From the NCBI RefSeq assembly GCF_030552475.1, contig NZ_JAUPED010000001.1:1-64000 (forward strand): DNA of 64,000 bases. Reading direction: 5' to 3'. This DNA comes from Mariniflexile sp. AS56. GTDB lineage: Bacteria > Bacteroidota > Bacteroidia > Flavobacteriales > Flavobacteriaceae. Within the stretch, counting starts at the first letter, position 1. Each line of letters begins with the position of its first letter. A model generated the notes under the pieces. The model made no database searches. It was not told the origin of the DNA and was given only the letters and a program-made list of their open reading frames with translations. Made by a program: the position numbers and the translations under genes. Below are positions 61,491 through 64,000 of this stretch, piece by piece.

Positions 61491-62729
61491 TTATTTCAAC
61501 ACCTCTCCTTTTATATAAATCTGTTCTATGTGGTTTCCACCAAAGGCATAAGGCATAAACCCATAAGAATTAATAGGTTTTGTGAGTATTAAATTGGCTT
61601 GCTTGCCAACGCTTATACTGCCCACTTCGTTTTCCAGACCCATCGCATAGGCACCATTTAGGGTGGCTGCATTGATAGCTTCTTCCGGTGTTAGTTTCAT
61701 TTTTATGCAGGCTGTTGCCACCACAAAATTCATATTTCCTGATGGTGAGGAACCAGGGTTATAATCGGTTGCCAAGGCCAAAGGCAAACCTTTGTCTATC
61801 ATGTTTCGTGCAGGTGTGTACGGAATACTTAAAAAATACGAGCAACCTGGCAAAGCCACAGGCATGGTTTGGGTTGCTTTTAAAACCTCCATATCTTGCT
61901 CGGTCATTTCTTCAAGATGATCTACAGAAAGTGCTCGATGCTTTACCCCTGCTTGCACACCGCCAATGGATGTGAATTGGTTAACGTGTATTTTAGGGAT
62001 GAGTCCGTACCGTTTTCCTGCTTCCAAAATACGCTCGGTATCTGCCACCGAGAAATAACCGGTTTCACAAAATACATCGATATATTCTGCCAATTGTTCC
62101 TGTGCTATTTGCGGCAACATCGCGTCTATAAGTAAATCGATATAACCTGCTTTGTTATTTTTAAATTCATTGGGAACGGCATGTGCCCCTAAAAATGTCG
62201 CTTTGATGGGAATGGAATAATTTGCTTTTAACCGTTTTATAACTCGAAGCATTTTTAATTCGGCTTCCACTGTTAACCCATAACCCGATTTAATTTCAAT
62301 AGCTCCCGTACCCAGAGCCATCACTTCCTCCAGCCGTGTTTTACTTTGTTGGTATAAATCGACTTCTGTTGTTTCTTGAAGTTTTTTTGCTGAATTTAAA
62401 ATACCGCCTCCTTTGTTAGCTATTTCTTGATACGAAAGCCCTTTTATTTTATCGACAAACTCGCTTTCTCTGTTTCCTGCATACACAATGTGTGTATGCG
62501 AATCGCACCATGCGGGCATCACTATTTTACCTGTGGCATCGACAACATTTTCAACGGCCGCTTCTGGACAATCTGCCATGACACCAAATTGCTTAATAAT
62601 GCCATCTTCCACCAATAAAAAGGCGTTTTTTATGGAAGGCAATTCAGCCATCTCTTTCCCCGAAACAAACCGCACATCACGGTCTCTTACTTGCAGTAAT
62701 TCTTTTATATTTTTGAATAGCGTTCGCAT
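61491..62729 (-). CDS. hutI: Imidazolonepropionase
   Basis: Third step of histidine degradation: hydrolyses imidazolone-5-propionate to formiminoglutamate. Metal-dependent amidohydrolase of 412 residues with IVMPAWCDSHTHIVYAGNRE (HxH at His78/His80), GAIEIKSGYGLTVEAELKML, a FLGAHAVPNEF motif, KIHVNQFTSIGGVQ and ALATDYNPGSSPSGNM. Full-length. Its ATG overlaps the hutU stop (TAATG), so translation is coupled. Confidence 0.97.
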   Translation of the reverse strand: MRTLFKNIKELLQVRDRDVRFVSGKEMAELPSIKNAFLLVEDGIIKQFGVMADCPEAAVENVVDATGKIVMPAWCDSHTHIVYAGNRESEFVDKIKGLSYQEIANKGGGILNSAKKLQETTEVDLYQQSKTRLEEVMALGTGAIEIKSGYGLTVEAELKMLRVIKRLKANYSIPIKATFLGAHAVPNEFKNNKAGYIDLLIDAMLPQIAQEQLAEYIDVFCETGYFSVADTERILEAGKRYGLIPKIHVNQFTSIGGVQAGVKHRALSVDHLEEMTEQDMEVLKATQTMPVALPGCSYFLSIPYTPARNMIDKGLPLALATDYNPGSSPSGNMNFVVATACIKMKLTPEEAINAATLNGAYAMGLENEVGSISVGKQANLILTKPINSYGFMPYAFGGNHIEQIYIKGEVLK

Positions 62730-64000
62730 TAAAATAAGTTTTCTAATAATTGGTTATCTACTAAATTGGGGATGGTTACTTTTAAGTTGGGTGTACGCGC
62801 CATTTCGCGTTTTATGGCGAATAAAGCTTCGTCGTTTCGGGCCCAACTTCTGCGGGCAATTCCGTTATTCACATCAAAAAACAACATGCTTTTTAAACGA
62901 GCTTCGGCTTCCTTAGTACCATCTAACAACATGCCAAAACCACCATTAATCACCTCACCCCAACCTACGCCACCGCCATTGTGAATGGAAACCCACGTAG
63001 CACCTCTAAAGCTATCACCAATAACGTTATGAATAGCCATATCTGCTGTAAATTTACTGCCATCGTAAATATTGGAGGTTTCACGATAGGGCGAATCGGT
63101 ACCGCTTACATCGTGATGGTCGCGCCCCAAAACCACCGCACCAATAGTTCCTTTAGCTACGGCATTGTTAAAAGCTTCGGCTATTTTTGCACGCCCTTCC
63201 GCATCGGCATATAAAATACGTGCTTGCGAGCCCACCACCATCTTATTTTTTTTAGCATCGGCAATCCAAGTAATATTATCTTGCATCTGCTGTTGAATTT
63301 CTACTGGAGCCGTTTTCATAATCTCCTGCAGAACCATCTTCGCGATCGCGTCTGTTTTATCTAAATCTTCTGGTTTCCCCGATGTGCACACCCAACGAAA
63401 GGGCCCGAAACCATAATCGAAACACATAGGTCCTAAAATATCCTGCACATAGGATGGGTATTTAAAATCGATACCATTCACAGCCATCACATCGGCTCCT
63501 GCTCGCGACGCTTCTAATAAAAAAGCATTGCCATAATCGAAAAAATAGGTGCCTTTTTGAACATGTTTGTTAATAGCTTCAGCATGTCTTCGCAACGATG
63601 CTTGTACTTTTTCTTTAAAAATCTCGGGTGATTCCCCTATGAGTTTATGAGATGCTTCATAAGACAAACCAACGGGGTAATAACCTCCCGTCCAAGGTAT
63701 ATGTAACGAGGTTTGATCGGACCCCACATGAACGAAAATGTTTTCCTCATAAAAGCGTTCCCAAACATCGACCACATTCCCAATATAAGCAATGGATACT
63801 ACTTCGTTATTTTTTTGAGCTTTTTTAACACGCGAAACCAACGCATCGAGCGTATCTACCAACACATCTACCCATCCTTGTTCATGGCGTTTTGTGGCTG
63901 CTTTGGGGTTTACTTCTGCAGCAACAGTAATACAACCTGCTATGTTCCCTGCTTTGGGCTGTGCGCCACTCATACCGCCCAAACCGGCGGTTAAAAACAG
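62729..64000 (-). CDS. hutU: Urocanate hydratase, 5' part outside window
   Basis: Second step of histidine degradation: urocanate to imidazolonepropionate, using tightly bound NAD. The frame is open to the window edge (423 residues visible, upstream residues LFLTAGLG before MGGMSGAQPKAGNIAGC). Key motifs: GLGGMSGAQP dinucleotide-binding region, FDYGFGPFRWVCTSGKPEDL with the catalytic Cys, GRDHHDVSGTDSPYRETSNI and WVSIHNGGGVGWGEVINGGF. The gene continues beyond 64000. It is cotranscribed with hutI; hutH and hutG are probably further left of the operon start, outside the window. Confidence 0.96.
   Translation of the reverse strand: MFLTAGLGGMSGAQPKAGNIAGCITVAAEVNPKAATKRHEQGWVDVLVDTLDALVSRVKKAQKNNEVVSIAYIGNVVDVWERFYEENIFVHVGSDQTSLHIPWTGGYYPVGLSYEASHKLIGESPEIFKEKVQASLRRHAEAINKHVQKGTYFFDYGNAFLLEASRAGADVMAVNGIDFKYPSYVQDILGPMCFDYGFGPFRWVCTSGKPEDLDKTDAIAKMVLQEIMKTAPVEIQQQMQDNITWIADAKKNKMVVGSQARILYADAEGRAKIAEAFNNAVAKGTIGAVVLGRDHHDVSGTDSPYRETSNIYDGSKFTADMAIHNVIGDSFRGATWVSIHNGGGVGWGEVINGGFGMLLDGTKEAEARLKSMLFFDVNNGIARRSWARNDEALFAIKREMARTPNLKVTIPNLVDNQLLENLF

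Overview
The window looks like the chromosome of a marine-type member of the Flavobacteriaceae (Bacteroidota). The DNA is AT-rich, and several promoters carry the Bacteroidota -7 element TAnnTTTG. Many lineage-typical families are present: DUF4293, DUF3810, DUF6503, BT_3928-like DoxX, a short archaeal-type ProS, and a Rho with a long disordered insert.

Layout. (1) 1-9185 is the inner end of a genomic island. From left to right it holds the right end of an IS3-family element, a BrxA/DUF1819-like gene (BREX phage defence) whose 3' end is cut by that IS, a 1,599-residue exonuclease-RecQ-UvrD fusion helicase, an RNase HI with a zinc-ribbon tail, and a CTnDOT-type tyrosine integrase. The island abuts the 3' end of tRNA-Arg(ACG). 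(2) 9.4-34.97 kb is conserved core. It carries YeeE/YedE sulfur-transport proteins, a leftward cluster (DUF1599, DoxX, Opp-type permease, TlpA-like, tpiA, prmA, clpS), folP-cdaA, an ABC exporter with truA, rho, a c-type-cytochrome dehydrogenase, tRNA-Glu with rpsT, proS, a FadL-family porin, folE, cysS, and yidD just beyond. (3) 35.7-44.3 kb is an unusual rightward cluster. A 1,780-residue protein joins two lipase-like alpha/beta hydrolases, a CHAT caspase-like protease and a helical C-terminus. It is followed by a peptidoglycan-binding protein with a YkuD-like His/Cys pair, a small lipoprotein and a VAO-type FAD oxidoreductase. (4) 44.4-55.1 kb is mostly core: an ACT protein, pepD, DUF3810, two amidohydrolases, DUF6503, a SpoU methyltransferase and a Ste24-like protease. 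(5) 55.3-61 kb is accessory DNA. Single orphan genes are bracketed by complementary short motifs and separated by long hairpin-forming spacers, the architecture of integron attC cassettes, with no integron integrase in view. An IS91-type element (transposase plus tyrosine recombinase), with two homopolymer frameshifts, sits inside it. (6) The right edge holds hutI and the 3' part of hutU (histidine degradation).

The three regions most worth following up are the defence-island end at tRNA-Arg, the CHAT/lipase cluster, and the attC-like single-gene modules. All functions are read from sequence motifs by eye; no database search was run.
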